A stretch of DNA of 64,000 nt from Bettongia penicillata ogilbyi (GCA_023548195.1 JAJHZJ010000696.1:2088274-2152273); one strand, 5' to 3'; numbered from the stretch's first letter, positions 20,180 to 32,829 are shown. A program made the numbers and translations. The notes: a model not told the origin generated them from the letters alone.

Positions 20180-21420
20180 GCAAGTTATATGAAAAAGTCT
20201 CCTGGTCCTTAGTGGGCAGCTGCAAACAGATGGTAATACCTCTTCTTTCATGATATTTCCACTGTTAAAATCATATCAGTTTCTGATGTTCAACTATTTG
20301 ACAGGGTCAAGGAATTTGGTGGCAAGAGCTCTCCTTCCTGGGTCTTTGGTTAGTGTGGCTGTAAACCCCTGAAGGAGCAGTGGCCGGGCTGAATCTCCAC
20401 GGGGGCTGCTTCCCAGGAGGATGGCTGAGGGCTCTGGACCAGAAGCATGACTACTTCCAAAATTGCTGGCTTCAGGTTCCTGGGTTGTCTCCATTAGGGT
20501 AGGAGGGAGATGGGAGAAGTCGGTGGTAACTTGACTCGCTTATAATAACTTGCCTCCTAGCTCTCTTCCAGGGTGATATGCTGCTTCCGCTGGACTGGCT
20601 TGCCTGTCATGCAAATGGCGGTTGGTGGACAGTTGGTGGGGATGATTGCCCTTTCTTCGCAACATCCACCTTCCTAGTTGTGAGGACTGGGTTGAAAGCA
20701 AGAACAGGAGTCTGGACAACACCGTCACTCTCATGGCTCTTGTACTGCTTACTAATCTGGGGGCAATTCACAACGCTATTCTGGGCCTCAGAGTCCTACT
20801 CTGTCAAATGAGAGTTGAACTGGGTGATCTCGAAGGAGCTCAATTTCTAGAGCCTAGGTAAAAAGAATCTGACTGAAACTCCTAGGCTGTAGTCTTTCTT
20901 GTGTCCAGAGGATGGCGCTCTTGGCTTAAAGGGGTCTTGATCACCACTCAAGCAGACTTTTTTAAAACAACAATTAGCTCTTATTAGTTTTGAGATGTTT
21001 CAGAATCTTTTCAGTTTCAATCTAGTTACAGGATCATAGGCTTGAACCTGAGCCATTAAGGGTGAATGAGTTCAACCATCGTTACACTCATTTAGCATTA
21101 AGAGACCCAGAGAGTTTGTGAATTGCCCAAGGTAGCACGAGTGACTAGAATTCAAACCCAGGTTTTTGGTCTCCAGTTCAGTCCTTTTTCATCTTTCCCT
21201 CTCCCTCTCCCTGAGCCCTACTCCTTTCTCCTGCTTCCTACTCTCCAAAGTAAATTTAAATTCTAATCCTTTGCAACAATAGGATTAATTTATTTTTAAA
21301 TCAAAAATGTTTTCCTCTCTTATCTCATGCTGTTCAGGAATGCACTGCTCACACATTTTCTCTTTAACTTAGCTGGAAAACAGCGGAGGGAATTGTTGAT
21401 TTAAGACAAAAAACTAGAAA
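20180..21420. other. Mostly unclassified intergenic stretch
   Basis: No gene or clear element recognised. Fragments at 21050-21180 resemble an antisense MIR (GAGTTCAACCATCGTTACAC, GAATTGCCCAAGGTAGCACG). The minus-strand 66-codon frame at 20294-20494 has no visible domain. Confidence 0.4.
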
Positions 21421-21424
21421 TGGT

Positions 21425-21715
21425 GACATACCTGGATTTAGGAGACCTAGGAGAGCTGAAGACGAAGCCTCTGCCATTTGTAGCTGTGTGACCCTGGGCA
21501 AGTCACTTAACTTTTCTGAGCCTCAGTTTGCTCATCTTTAAAATGGTGATAATGATATTTTATAAGGTACAGAACTGGAAGTGACTTTAAGGATAATTTG
21601 GTCCAAAGAGGACTGGATTCAGATTTAGAGTACTGGGCTAAAATTTGAGTTCTACTTACCTTTGTGTCCTGGGGAAAGGTGCTTAGCTTCTTTGTACTTC
21701 AGTTTCCTTGTGAAT
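21425..21715 (+). repeat. Two SINE fragments in tandem
   Basis: The first reads GCTGTGTGACCCTGGGCAAG and CTCAGTTTGCTCATCTTTAA. The second, from about 21605, reads AGAGGACTGGATTCAGATTT and CTTCAGTTTCCTTGTGAATG. Confidence 0.75.
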
Positions 21716-21719
21716 GAAT

Positions 21720-24500
21720 CAAAAGACTCTTAGGAAGTCTTACCATGTGCAGAAAAATTGACTCAGTTCCTGATTTCAAAAATCCTCCCTTCAAACAGGG
21801 AAAGACATCATACATATAGAAGGGTGGCTAGGGAGGGATCTTTTGTTTACAGTAGTGACAGGAATGGTGAGTGGAGTCAATTCTACTGACTGATATATCT
21901 TATGCAGGAACGATAATATCCATATGATTACAGTTCTCAGAGTTAGAGGTGGGGAGTGGGATGTGGTCAAAGTTTATGGTATGTCTGAAGGAATATGATT
22001 TGAAGATGGCTGGGGAACAGCTGCGTGGGGTTCTGGGTCAGGTTAGAAATAGCAAAATAAGGGGGTTGGTAGAAATAAATTGCATAGGTGTGCTGGAGTC
22101 AACTCTCAACGGCTCAATAGACCCTGATGTTAAATTTGCAGTGAAAGCATTTATGCCTTTGAAGTAATGAAATGTTACAAAGCAGAGCTTGACTGGTTGT
22201 TTTATTGATGGTCTACACCCAAGAAAGTAAAGGAGAAAATATAAGAATGCAGATTAATTGAAATGTATGTCCTGTGTACACTTTGTGTGTGTGTGTGTAT
22301 GAAAAGAGAGTATGTTGTTAAATATTTACCAGACTTCTGTTGAATGTTCCATTTAGCTCTAAGTCCGTGACTATTTGTACAACAGAAGAAATGGAGACCC
22401 AAGAAAGTGAAGTAACTTCCACAAAATCATACAAATAGAAAGTAGGAAAGCTTGAAACCAAACAGTAACATATTAATTGGACACTTTCTAAGCTATTGAT
22501 TACTTCATAAGGGCTGAATTATTTTGATGAGTCCTATCTGCCTTGTATATATTTTATTTCCCCTTTTGTAGTCTATTAACTTTAATGTTTCCCTTGAAAC
22601 ACTCAATCCCCCATAGGTCATTCCCTCCATGGTCATCGTGCTGAGTTCCACACCACTGGTCCAATGCTTCCTCTCTAGACTGGTACGCCCACCAAAAGCT
22701 TAAGGTGTTCTTTGTGGGTATACAGACTACACTAGCTATAGCACCTCAGTCTCAGAGTGGGAGCTCTGTCAGTTTGTTATTAATGAATTGAAAGGATAGA
22801 CTTTGTAGCACCAATCATAAATAAGCTTATAATAGTCTGTGTACAGTGTGATGCAAGCTTAAGTGACAGTAACCATTCGGGAGTCAGAAGGCTATAGATT
22901 CTCATTCTTCTCATTTGTAAAGTAATTGTCAAACCTTGAGGAAGCGCTGCCAGGCACCCCAGGCCCTAGAGTACTGCAGCACTATCTATTCTGTACCCAG
23001 GCATGTGGTATGGAATGAGTTCAGTCTGGATTTTAATGAGAAGAGTTAAGCTTCCTTTTCTCATACTTTCAGCTACTCAAATCCATGACCTGGCAACCTG
23101 AGGTGATTTTATTAATAGATTAGATTATGGCTTACATCTAAGAGTTCTCCAAAAAGTGGTAAAATGAAGTATACTCTATGCAGTATAGCAGATCAGCTAT
23201 GGACAAAGTAATTTATTCTTAAACACAATAGGAATACCAAACACAGGACACTCATAAGTGGCTGTTTGATAAGAACAAACTTAAAACAGGATTTCAGTAA
23301 TAGCTTATAACTACAGTTATAATATGCTGAGAAGCTGATGCTTAAATCTCATTAGAACATAAAACAGTTTGCAGTACTGCCAATCCAGCATTTCACATTT
23401 CAACCTAACTCTCACTGTGCATACAACTCCCAGGACATTTGTGGGTAAAATGACCTAGTTTGGGTCCATTCTCTGGCTGGTTATTGTTTTCTCCAAGTGG
23501 GGCTGGGGCAGTATTCTAGGAATTCCTCTGAATGCCATTCCTCAGCTCTGACTAGGTGGGATCCATGACTTCTGCACTTCTTTAAATCTAAAGGTAACTT
23601 CCAAGATGATATGTCCACCTTAAGAATTAAGGTTAATTATCCAGGAAACAGAGGCATCAGTACTGTGTCCAGGTACTATAAGCTCCCCTAGTTGAGTCCA
23701 AGCTCCACACTGAAATGGCAGTTAGGATTGGGAAGGGAACTCATCCCTTCACTTCCTCACAAGGAGTCCAAAGATGGGGTGCTCTACTTGACCCAGGAGA
23801 GAGTTCAAGCAAAGTGAAGTGAAAGGCCCCGAGACTCTCTTTTTTAAACTAATATGGAAGCTTACCTTCCTGATGCTTTTCCTTGACTGGGGGTGATCAA
23901 AGGACTATTCAGGGTTTACCACATCAATACTAAAAAGCCACATCTTTTCAGCATGGAGTTACCACGTTATCCTAAGCAAGTCCTAAATCTCCTTCATAGG
24001 CAATTGGAATGAGGAGTGATAACTTTTCTCATGTTCCACGTGCTGGCTTTTATATATACCAATTCAGCTTCTGTTATAGAAATACCTCAACATTATCTGA
24101 TGACCCAAGGTTCCTTAGACTTAAAACTGTGTGTGTGTCATTGAATCATAGAGTTGGAAAGGACTTGAATAGAATTCTTCTATGGATGAAACTCATCTGT
24201 ATCTATAAAGAAACATTTATATAAACTCACCAGTTGGCTCATGGATGTTGTTGGGTTAGGCATCACTCACATATATTATTTTATTGAATCTATACAGTGA
24301 TTGATCAAGATAGATCAACCAAATATTTTTTACTCTAAGTCCTTGAGAAGTTTCAACTCATCTCAGATCACTCAGCTTGTGTGGATAGAACTGAGAATTG
24401 GACTTATTTGAATTCAGTAAATGTTCCACCATTCCAGGCTACCAATCATATAAGGGAAGTTGGAAGGATGAAGCCAATCAGATCCTAAATCAACAAATAT
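21720..24500. other. Unclassified stretch without recognised genes
   Basis: Nearly 2.8 kb shows no gene and no repeat I can name. A short GT run sits at 22283-22298. The block 22990-24000 could be an old antisense LTR element, but no terminal repeats or binding-site landmarks were found. Confidence 0.35.
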
Positions 24501-24504
24501 CTGG

Positions 24505-24680
24505 TAAGACCAGGAGCAGCTGGGTGGCACAGTGAATAGAGCACTGGCCCTGGGTTCCGGAGGACCTGAGCTCAAATTTGACCTCAGACACTTGACACAT
24601 TTACTACCTGTGTGATCTTGGGCAAGTCACTTAACCCTAATTGCCTCACCTCCTCCCTCAAAAGAAAAAAAAAGACCTAC
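24505..24680 (+). repeat. tRNA-derived SINE with A-tail
   Basis: AGCAGCTGGGTGGCACAGTG, GAGCACTGGCCCTGGGTTCC, GGGCAAGTCACTTAACCCTA and a terminal A-run. AAGACC occurs immediately before the head and after the tail and may be a short target-site duplication. Confidence 0.88.
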
Positions 24681-24829
24681 TAGGTACAATGATGCACTGT
24701 GCTAGAGCTAGGGATGCACAGAAGAAATGAAAAACAAGAGTCTTTGGCTTCAAGAAGCTTACATTCTTTGCTGGGTATCTTTTATTTTTATATCACTTTC
24801 ATTTCTGACTTCTATTCCTCTCCTCCCCA

Positions 24830-25835
24830 GAAAAAAAAAAACAACAAAAAACCTTTATAACAAAGAATTAAAAAACAGGTAAAAACAAGGTAAAAACTAA
24901 ACAACACAGTAGCCAAGTCTGATAGTATATTCAGTATTCCAGACTCATAGTCCTCTATCAATGAAAAAGAGAGAGGGAGTTGAATTTTTTATCTTTTCTT
25001 TATAGATATGCCTGTTCATTAAGATCTCTGCTTCCCATTTCCACTAGTCATTGTGTCTGTTTTCTTGGTTCTCCTCCATTTAATTTCACTCTCTATCATT
25101 TCATATGCATTGTCTTCCCATATTTCTTAATCCTCCAAATTCATTATTTCTTGCAGTACACTATTCTGTTTTATTAATTTACCATGATACCCAAATTGAT
25201 GGACATTGATTTAATTTCTCTTTTTATCCTAAGACCAAAAATGCTGCTATAAAGAGTTTGTGTAAGTGGGCCTCTTTTGTCTTTGACTCCTTGGGGTAGA
25301 AGCCCAACAGTGGACTTTCTAGGTCACAAATATTTTAATAACCTTCTGAGTATAATTTCATATTGCTTTCCAGAATGGCTGGACTATGTCACAGTTCCAC
25401 CATTATGCATATCAATGACTTGTCTTTTAGCGCCTGTGCATCACTGAGGTCAAGTAGGTGTCCTAGAATCAAGAAAACCTGAGTTCAAATCCAGCCTCAG
25501 ACATTTACTAGCTGTGTGACTCTGGGCAAGTCACTTAGTCCTGCTTTCTTCAGTTTCTCATCTGTAAAAATGAACTAGAGAAGGAAATGGCAAACCACTG
25601 TGGTATCTTTGTCAAGAAAGCTCCCAATGGGGTCATAAAGAATCAGACACAACTAAAAAATGACTAAACAAAAACCCAACAGAATTGAGGACTCTCTCTC
25701 TCTCTCTTTTTACCAATTTGCTGGGTGTTAAGTGAAATCTTAGAGTTGTTTTGACCTCCATTACTCTTAGTATTAGTGATTTGGAGTAATGTTTCATATA
25801 GTTGTTAATAAAGAAACTTTAAAAATTCTATTTGA
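24830..25835 (-). mobile_element. L1 3'-region fragment split by a SINE
   Basis: Antisense L1 3' text can be followed through TTCCCATTTCCACTAGTCAT, CCCAAATTGATGGACATTGA, AAATGCTGCTATAAAGAGTT, CTTTCCAGAATGGCTGGACT and, after the SINE at 25437-25680, ACCAATTTGCTGGGTGTTAA and TAGTGATTTGGAGTAATG. Confidence 0.7.
25437..25680 (+). repeat. Full-length tRNA-derived SINE inside L1
   Basis: GGTCAAGTAGGTGTCCTAGA, GAGTTCAAATCCAGCCTCAG, CTGTGTGACTCTGGGCAAGT, GGCAAACCACTGTGGTATCT and GGGGTCATAAAGAATCAGAC. Confidence 0.88.
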
Positions 25836-25879
25836 GGGAAACAATATATAAAAGGATAAGTATATATGTAATAATCTGA

Positions 25880-26470
25880 GAAGAGAGCAAGCACTAACAA
25901 CTGAGGGGATCAGAAAAGATTTCCCATAGGATTTGGACATGACATAAGCCTTGAAGGAACACTAGGATTCTGTGAGGTAGAAATGAAGAGGGAGTATATT
26001 CCAGGTATGAGGGAGTGTGCAAAGGCATGGAAGCTACTGTGACTGGAGCACAGAATATATGACAGGAAGTAATGAGAAACATCTGGAAAACTAGTCTGGA
26101 ATACGAATTAAGATTTTAAATAAGCTTATATTTTACCCTAGAGTCATTAAAGATTCTTCATTCAGGAAGTGGTGTGGCTACACATACTTTAGGAAAATTA
26201 TTTTTTTGGGAGGGTGGAGTTTGTGCAGAATGAATTGGTGTAGGGAGGCATTAAGCTGGAAGATGAATTTGGCAGCTGTTGTAGTATTCTAGTATAACCA
26301 GTAGGTGTCAGTGTGAGGCAGGGTTTGTGCCAAGTCACACTGTGGGTTACACAAAGATAGATATGATGAGGGTCTGAACTAGGATAGTGGCTATATCAGT
26401 GAGAGAATGGTATAAATAGGAATTATATTGTGGAGGTAGAATTAATAAGACTTAGAAACTAATTTTGTGT
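25880..26470 (-). repeat. L2-like LINE remnant, antisense
   Basis: AAGCCTTGAAGGAACACTAG, GGGAGTGTGCAAAGGCATGG, AGGAAGTGGTGTGGCTACAC and TTGTAGTATTCTAGTATAAC follow the same order as the better-preserved L2 at 32830-34130. Confidence 0.55.
26298..26310 (+). promoter_or_regulatory. Weak CTCF-like motif
   Basis: CCAGTAGGTGTCA resembles the CTCF core with one clear mismatch. It lies in an L2 remnant. Confidence 0.25.
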
Positions 26471-26549
26471 GACAGGTTGGAGATGGAGATTACAGAGAAA
26501 CTGAAGGAGCTAGAGGGAAATGGAACTAGTCTGGAAAAGACTAGTGAAA

Positions 26550-26815
26550 GAACTGATAAAAAGAAGCATATATAGAATGATTTTACGCACACACACATAT
26601 TTGTGTCTAATGGTAGCCATCTTTAGGGTGGTGGGGAAGAAGAAAAATAAATTTGCATGATAATTTTACTACATATTTAATAGAAATAGTAAGTTGTACA
26701 TAATAGATTTGCAGTTTTGCGTGCAATCATCTTTTTAAAAAAAAGCAACATATTATAGAAATACTTGTTTTATTCCATAAATAAAAAAGAAAAAAGAAAA
26801 GTGTCATGGAGGAAA
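26550..26815 (+). repeat. Non-LTR retrotransposon 3' end (family also at 28530)
   Basis: GAAAGAACTGATAAAAAGAA, GTGTCTAATGGTAGCCATCT, GTAAGTTGTACATAATAGAT, TTTGCAGTTTTGCGTGCAAT and a terminal TTCCATAAATAAAAAAG are shared in order with 28530-28845. Probably an L1-type 3' UTR. Confidence 0.6.
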
Positions 26816-26829
26816 TAAATCTTCAAAAA

Positions 26830-27530
26830 GAAGATGAGGGATCAACAGGGCATTTTCTAGACCATATGAATGATAGGGGCAAAGACAGGGTAGAGCACGG
26901 AGAAAATGGCATCAAGACAGTCCAAAGCCATTCCTAATGCTTCACACTGTGTAAACTTCAGAGATAGACTTGTATCCAATACAATTCTTTTCCTTATACT
27001 TAGGTGACCTCAGGCCAATGTCTTCTCCTTTCTGGGCCAGTTTCTTTACCTATAAAAAAATTTTAAAAAATTGGAATAATTTAATCTATAAAATGCCATT
27101 CAGAAATGGAGGCACAGTCAAGTTTTTAAACCAGTTATAGTCATTGTAAACATAAATTAGCTTGTTTTTCTTATTTTGATTCTAAGAACCAGAGATACAT
27201 AAACCACAGCCTTCTCAAAGAGCTTTTTTAGATAGAAGGTGTTATCATTACTGCTGGGCCTTGTCTTGTCAATTGTCCTATTTTTCCTTCTTAAATCTAT
27301 GTCTTCAGGTCCTTAATCCTTTATATTCATGTTCTCCTCAAATTATATTTACTTTTTCTCTTGTTGTTTTTCTTTGATTACCTCTAATATCTCTTCCACT
27401 TCCAATGCTTAGGATCCCACATGAAATCTAATATCTTCTCAGTCACTGAGGTTTGACCTGGACACTTGTTGACAAAGTTGTGCTATTTCTCTCTGTTCCT
27501 CTCCTCCTATTCTATTGAATTTACTTCAAA
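26830..27530. other. Unclassified stretch
   Basis: No gene or nameable repeat seen. Confidence 0.4.
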
Positions 27531-27534
27531 TTCT

Positions 27535-27675
27535 AATCTAGACTCTGCCACTAAGTCTCTGACCTTGGAAAAATCCATTTTTTCCTCTGGGTCTCAGTTT
27601 TCTCCTCTCTTTAAATGAGGGCATTGCACTAGATCCCTCATGTGTCTTTTAGCTCTGACATTCTATGATTCAATT
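27535..27675 (+). repeat. MIR-like SINE
   Basis: AATCTAGACTCTGCCACTAA, GACCTTGGAAAAATCCATTT, GGGTCTCAGTTTTCTCCTCT and TTTTAGCTCTGACATTCTAT. Confidence 0.7.
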
Positions 27676-28529
27676 ACTGTCTTCAAGCCAGTTTGACACA
27701 AAAGATTTAGAGGGATGGAGATTTCATTATTTTCTTTTGGGTGGGGAGGAAGTGGGAGGTGGATCTAAGGGCAAGCAATGTTCTATCAACTCTCACAAAG
27801 AAAGTGGTTTACAAAGTTTACTTAAACCTTCAAAAATCAAAGTTTCATTTCTACACTGTTATGTTTACACAAGCAGGGAACATTTTATTCTTTCTTTTTT
27901 TCAAAACCTAGTCTGCCAAATACTGAATCACTCAATAACAAACAAACTAAACACCATTTGTGAGCAGAGCACTGTTTTGGACTCTGGGAGACATACAAAC
28001 TATGAATGATAACTTTCAGTCTGTTAGGGGAGCGAGGCAATGACAAACATGGTACATGATGAGTTTAAAGTGACCATGAGACATCATGGAGGGTAAGGAT
28101 GGGGGAGGGAATGTTCTGAGGGCAGTTGGCAATTCAGATTTGGTATTTCATGAAAGGAAAAAATCCAAAAATACAAAGGAAAGAAGCAGTTGGGTTTGCT
28201 GTGAGTCAGTTGTTAACTGCTTACATTGGTTTAAGTGATATGTCAAATTTAATTACATTCTCAGGGATTGTCATTTTGAATATCGAAGCTAGAGTTTTTC
28301 TTCAGCTTCTGAATCTGAAGAAAATGATAAATATTTATTAAACACTTACCACATACAGAGAAATGTGCTAGACTTTGAGGAGAGGAATATGCTTCTTGTA
28401 AGTATATGAGAAAATTCAAATTTAGCCATTTACATGCAAAATTACATGGTTTGGCAATATTGTTTTAAGAACAACTGAGTGAATAAGTTATTTTGTTGAT
28501 TATAAATGCCTAAATTAACTATAAAGATA

Positions 28530-28845
28530 TATGGAGAAAGATACTTATCTGTATGCAGAGAAAAAACTGATAGGTAGAAGTATGTATAGGATAATTTTAC
28601 ATACATACATACATATACATATACATACATAATATACACACATTTGCACCTGTTGGTAGCCATCTCTCAGACTGAGGGAGAGAAGAAAAAGCATTTACAT
28701 AATAATTTTGTATATTTGAAAGGTATAGCAAGTTGTACAAAGCTGATTTGCAGTTTCATGTACAATCATCTTTTTAGTACTATGATATGGGGATGCTTGT
28801 TTTATTTCATAAATTAAAGATAAAATTTTAAAAATTTACATGGTC
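28530..28845 (+). repeat. Non-LTR retrotransposon 3' end (second copy)
   Basis: GAGAAAAAACTGATAGGTAG, TGTTGGTAGCCATCTCTCAG, GCAAGTTGTACAAAGCTGAT and TACAATCATCTTTTTAGTAC match 26550-26815, with a CATA expansion at 28598-28630. Confidence 0.6.
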
Positions 28846-28849
28846 CATG

Positions 28850-28950
28850 AGGCAGTGTGGTGTAATGAATAGAACTGGTCTTGCAGGCTTCAGGAAGAAT
28901 AAGTTCAAATCTCACCTCTGGCATATACCGGCTGTGGGACCCTGTGCCAG
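28850..28950 (+). repeat. SINE fragment
   Basis: GAGGCAGTGTGGTGTAATGA, CAGGAAGAATAAGTTCAAAT and GGCTGTGGGACCCTG. Confidence 0.6.
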
Positions 28951-29199
28951 TGCTCTAGGTTACATTGCAGAGAAAGTGCTGATCTCTATTAGAAGCAGGA
29001 ATTTCCTCATTTGGGAGTTCAATATGCCAATGAAATCCCAGGTCTCCAGTCCCTACCACTCTTCCCATTGTGTAAGTGTATCAGAGAATGACAAAACCCA
29101 GAGCTGTTAGAGGTCCGTTATTAACTGGGGAGATCAGAGAAGGCTGGCTGGAGGAGGTGCCTTTTGAGTTGAGTTTTACAGAATGGGTAAAATCAGAGA

Positions 29200-29695
29200 A
29201 TCCAACAGATGGGGAGAAAGAAGGCATAGCTCTGATCATGTCATACATCTCCCTCAATACAAACACAACAAGCTCCAATGGTTCCTTTCTGCTTGCTGGA
29301 TCAAAAAATAAGCTTCTGTTTGGCCTCTATGATGCCATTGATAATGTGTCCCCTTCCTACTTTCCAGTCTTCTTCCATTGGATGAGCCTCCCTCCATCTG
29401 TGCACTCCATTGGCCTCAAACGCCACCATACATCTCCCCACCATGTGTCTTTCTACTGTCTTTACTCCATGCCTAGAATGGTCTCCTTTCTTCCTTCTGC
29501 TTCCTGGCTTCCCTAGCTCCCTCCAAGATTCAGCTCAAATCTCACCTTCAGTTAAGAGACCTTCCCTGGTCCCCCAGAAGCTAGTCTTTTCCCTCTGAGA
29601 TTGCCTTCCATTTTTACTGTACTCTGTAGATTGTGAAAGTATATAGTTGCTTGGCATAGGGCCCGGTATGTAGAATGTGTTTAATACTTACTCAT
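29200..29695 (+). mobile_element. L2 LINE 3' end, sense
   Basis: The text corresponds to L2 ORF2 C terminus and 3' UTR: CATGTCATACATCTCCCTCA, CTGCTTGCTGGATCAAAAAA, CTCCATGCCTAGAATGGTCT, CTCAAATCTCACCTTCAGTT, GAGACCTTCCCTGGTCC and GCTTGGCATAGGGCCCGG. The 146-codon frame at 29076-29516 is part of this element, not a host gene. Confidence 0.75.
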
Positions 29696-29945
29696 ATTAA
29701 GTAGCTAAGTAGTTCAATGGATCAAGGACAGGACCTGGAATCAGGAAGACTTGAATTTAAATCCTTCCTCAGACACTTAGTGGTGTTATAACCCTGGACA
29801 AGTCACTTAACTCTTCTGTGCCCCAGTTTTCTCATCTGCAAAATGGGGATACCTCGCAAGATTGTTGTGAAGATTGAATGAGCTAGCGCATATAAAGGGC
29901 TTTGCAAATCTTCAAAAGTGCCATATAAATGCTATTATTGTCACT
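29695..29945 (+). repeat. tRNA-derived SINE with THER-like tail
   Basis: AAGTAGCTAAGTAGTTCAAT, GGAATCAGGAAGACTTGAAT, CTGGACAAGTCACTTAACTC, GATTGTTGTGAAGATTGAAT and GTGCCATATAAATGCTATTA. Confidence 0.85.
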
Positions 29946-29949
29946 ATTA

Positions 29950-30735
29950 ATAATAATTACGGTGCTTGCTGACTGACTGGCTCACTGTATGTGCCAAGGG
30001 AGAAGGGCTCTGCAGACTTAGCTGTCTAGTTGAAGGGCTAGTTACGGCCGTTTGCTTCAGACAGAATAAATTCCTGTTTGGGATCGCTCAGACAACCCCA
30101 GACAACTCAATTCCAGAATTTTTATTTCAAACTTAGTTGTATTCTGAGGTGACTCACCTTGTAATTAATGAAACACACGGCAGCATCAGATGATTCTGAT
30201 CACACCCGAAAAACGGAATCAGGTTTAGTTTGTCATGTCTTGTCCTTAGGGAGATTGTGCTGGACTGTGTTCTGATGGCTACCTGCACCTTGCGTGAATG
30301 CTTGCAAATAACCCACTTTGAATTTTTTCCTGGGTATTGACTTCAGGCTAAAGGGGTATTTTTTCACTCGTTGGAAAATTGAGATATTTCCCCCTCTAGA
30401 CACATTTCCTGTGGAAATAACTGAGCAAATCCTCCGACAGTAGTCACATAATATTTCTCTGCACTTGGGCATGAATTTTATCTTGACCTGTAGACCTGCA
30501 GCCATTTGAAAGCATCTTAATGCTCTCATTATCTCCCCATATATCTCAGACTTCAATTTTACATTGATTACATTTGTACTGCCTTTCTCACTTTGAAATT
30601 TATTCATTTTCACAGGGAAAGTGAAAATTAAATTTGAGCCTAGTCATCCCATTCCTCTTTCTAATTTGTTAACATTATTCCATTAACTCAAAGGCAGAAA
30701 GCACACTCCTTCAAAACTCATTCTTTGGGATCATA
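29950..30735. other. Repeat-free stretch, possible conserved non-coding element
   Basis: About 0.8 kb of unique-looking sequence. A 126-codon minus-strand frame (30233-30613) crosses it but has no recognisable domain, and no splice context supports it. Confidence 0.35.
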
Positions 30736-30739
30736 GATT

Positions 30740-30815
30740 TAGAGCTGTATGGGGCTTAAGAGGCCTTCACATCCAATGACCTTATTTTACAGTTGAGGAA
30801 AGTGAGGCAACCATA
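30740..30815 (-). repeat. MIR fragment, antisense
   Basis: TAGATTTAGAGCTGTATGGG and TTTTACAGTTGAGGAAAGTG. Confidence 0.6.
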
Positions 30816-31129
30816 AGTTATCACATGCTATTGTTTTGCTTTTCTTTTATACAATTCAACTTAAACGTGACAGTTACAATATTGCTCTATGTGTCTTTGT
30901 CCTTTTCAACTTTTTTCTTCTCTTTTCTTTGTATTTTAATGATTCATTGATTATCTTTTTTCCCCCACTTTTAATGTACTGTCACTGTGATTATATTCCC
31001 ATTCTCCCACTTTTTCTCCCCCCAAGAAAGAAAATAGAAAGAACTTTCCTTGTAACAAGTAAGTATAATCAAGCAAAACCAATTCAACCATTGACTGGAT
31101 TGTAAATGCATATCTCATTCTGAACTTCT

Positions 31130-32290
31130 AGTCTATCATATCTTACTCAAGAGGTGGGAAGCTTGGCTTATCTTCTGTCTCCCGGAGTGATGACTGGTCA
31201 TGATGCTGACCCTTGTTCTTAAGTCTTTCACAGTCATTTTCTATTATAACTTCCATTACAATGCTGAAATTGTAATATAAACTGTTCTCTAGGCTCTACT
31301 CCCTTCACCTTATATTAATTCACCCAATTATCTTTAGTTTTCTTTGTCCATATTCATTTCATTTCTTACAGTACAATAATATTCCATCATATTCACACAT
31401 TTTTGTTCCACTACTCTCAAAGGGATGGCCATCTCATTAGTTTCTAGTTCTTTGCCACAATGAAAAAGTGTTTTTTAAAAATATTCTTGTATATATGAGT
31501 CCTTTCCCTCTTTGTTTTGCCTCTTTAGGGTGTAAGCCTAGTAGTAGTGCTTAGTGAATTTTTCAGTGGACTTCCGAATTGTTTTCCAGTAGCCTTCTAA
31601 CTGTGTTCCTTGCCTCAAGTATTTCCCATGCCCATCCAGACTCCACTCAGCCACCAAACTGGTTTTCTTAAAGCATAGATCTAGCTAGGTCACCCCCCTG
31701 TATATTCTTATTACTTCAAGTATAAAATAGAAAGTTTAAAGCTTAGAATTTAAAGTCTTCCACAACCTGACTCCTTCTTACCTTTTTTCTCTTTAAAAAA
31801 AGTTTGTATTTACATCTTACATCATTATAGTCATCCCAAGTATTCCTCAAGTAACCCAAGTATTTTTGTCATAGTGCCTAGAACATATTCACTGTTCAAT
31901 GAGTGCTTGTTGACCTAGAGTTTTAATTTGTATTGCATTTATTATTAGTGATATGGAGCATTTTTTTATCTGGTTGTTGATAGTTCATTTTCTTCATTTG
32001 CGAACTGTCTGTTCCTATCCTTTGATTGATTGGGAACTGATTTTGATTTATTGGGAACTGATTCTTGCTTTTCCATATTTTCATCAGTTCCCTCCAGATC
32101 TTGGTTAGGCAAACCTTTATCAGAGAACTTGCTTTTGTTTTGTATTGTTTTGGTTCCTTAGCTTACATTTTTACAATCACATTTATTTCTATAGCTACCT
32201 TGCCCCTTTTTATTGTGATCATTTGTCTTCTTACTGTCAGAATTTTATTTATGGAAAATGGTTCTGTAGACTGATAAATCTGAGAAATCT
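31130..32290 (-). mobile_element. L1 3'-UTR fragment split by an L2-like insertion
   Basis: Antisense L1 landmarks: TTCTTACAGTACAATAATAT, AAAGGGATGGCCATCTCATT, TTTAGGGTGTAAGCCTAGTA, then after 31920 TATTATTAGTGATATGGAGC, TTGCGAACTGTCTGTTCCTA and AGGCAAACCTTTATCAGAGA. About 31585-31915 is an inserted plus-strand L2-like piece (CATGCCCATCCAGACTCCAC, GTCTTCCACAACCTGACTCC, GTGCCTAGAACATATTCACT). Confidence 0.7.
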
Positions 32291-32324
32291 TGGATTTTTT
32301 TGAGAGCATAAAAGAGTGGATGGT

Positions 32325-32605
32325 TGTCGTCGTAGTTCAGTTGTGTTCAACTCTTCATGACTCCATTTGGGGTTTCTGTGGCAAAGACACTAGAGCAGTT
32401 TGTCATGTCCTTCTCCAGTTCATTTTACAAATAAGGAAACTGAGGCAAACAGGGTTAAGTGATTTTGCGGGATCACACAGCTAATAAGTGCCTGAGGCCA
32501 GATTGGAACTACAGCTAGTGAGTATCTGAAGTGAGATTTGAGCCAAGGTCTTTCTGACTCCAGGTCCGGTGTTCTACCTACTGTACCACCTAGTGGCAAG
32601 ATTGC
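32325..32605 (-). repeat. tRNA-derived SINE, antisense
   Basis: GTAGTTCAGTTGTGTTCAAC, CATTTGGGGTTTCTGTGGCA, GGAAACTGAGGCAAACAGGG and CTACTGTACCACCTAG. The middle, AGCTAATAAGTG followed by AGCTAGTGAGTA, shows a short internal duplication. Confidence 0.85.
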
Positions 32606-32829
32606 TGAATGCATGTACTCCAGAATTTTATGTCTCAACAATAACAAACTTACAGCAATCCTGAGAGGTAGGCAATGCAAAGATTATATGTATAATATAA
32701 AGAAAAACTGAGGATAAAGAAACTGAGGGGAGAGACTGGGTGACTTGTTTATGAACCAGGAAGTGTTAGAACCAAGATATGAATATAGTCTCTTTACTCC
32801 AAATGTTATTCTCTTTTGATGACAGCATA

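Noticed and set aside
24505..24680. Possible tRNA gene
   Set aside because: It is the tRNA-derived head of a SINE, followed by the SINE body and A-tail; no cloverleaf is preserved.
29076..29516. 146-codon plus-strand open frame
   Set aside because: Most of it lies in an L2 3' end; it is transposon-derived and not a host gene.
30233..30613. 126-codon minus-strand open frame
   Set aside because: No recognised domain or splice context. It is more likely chance in a unique stretch.
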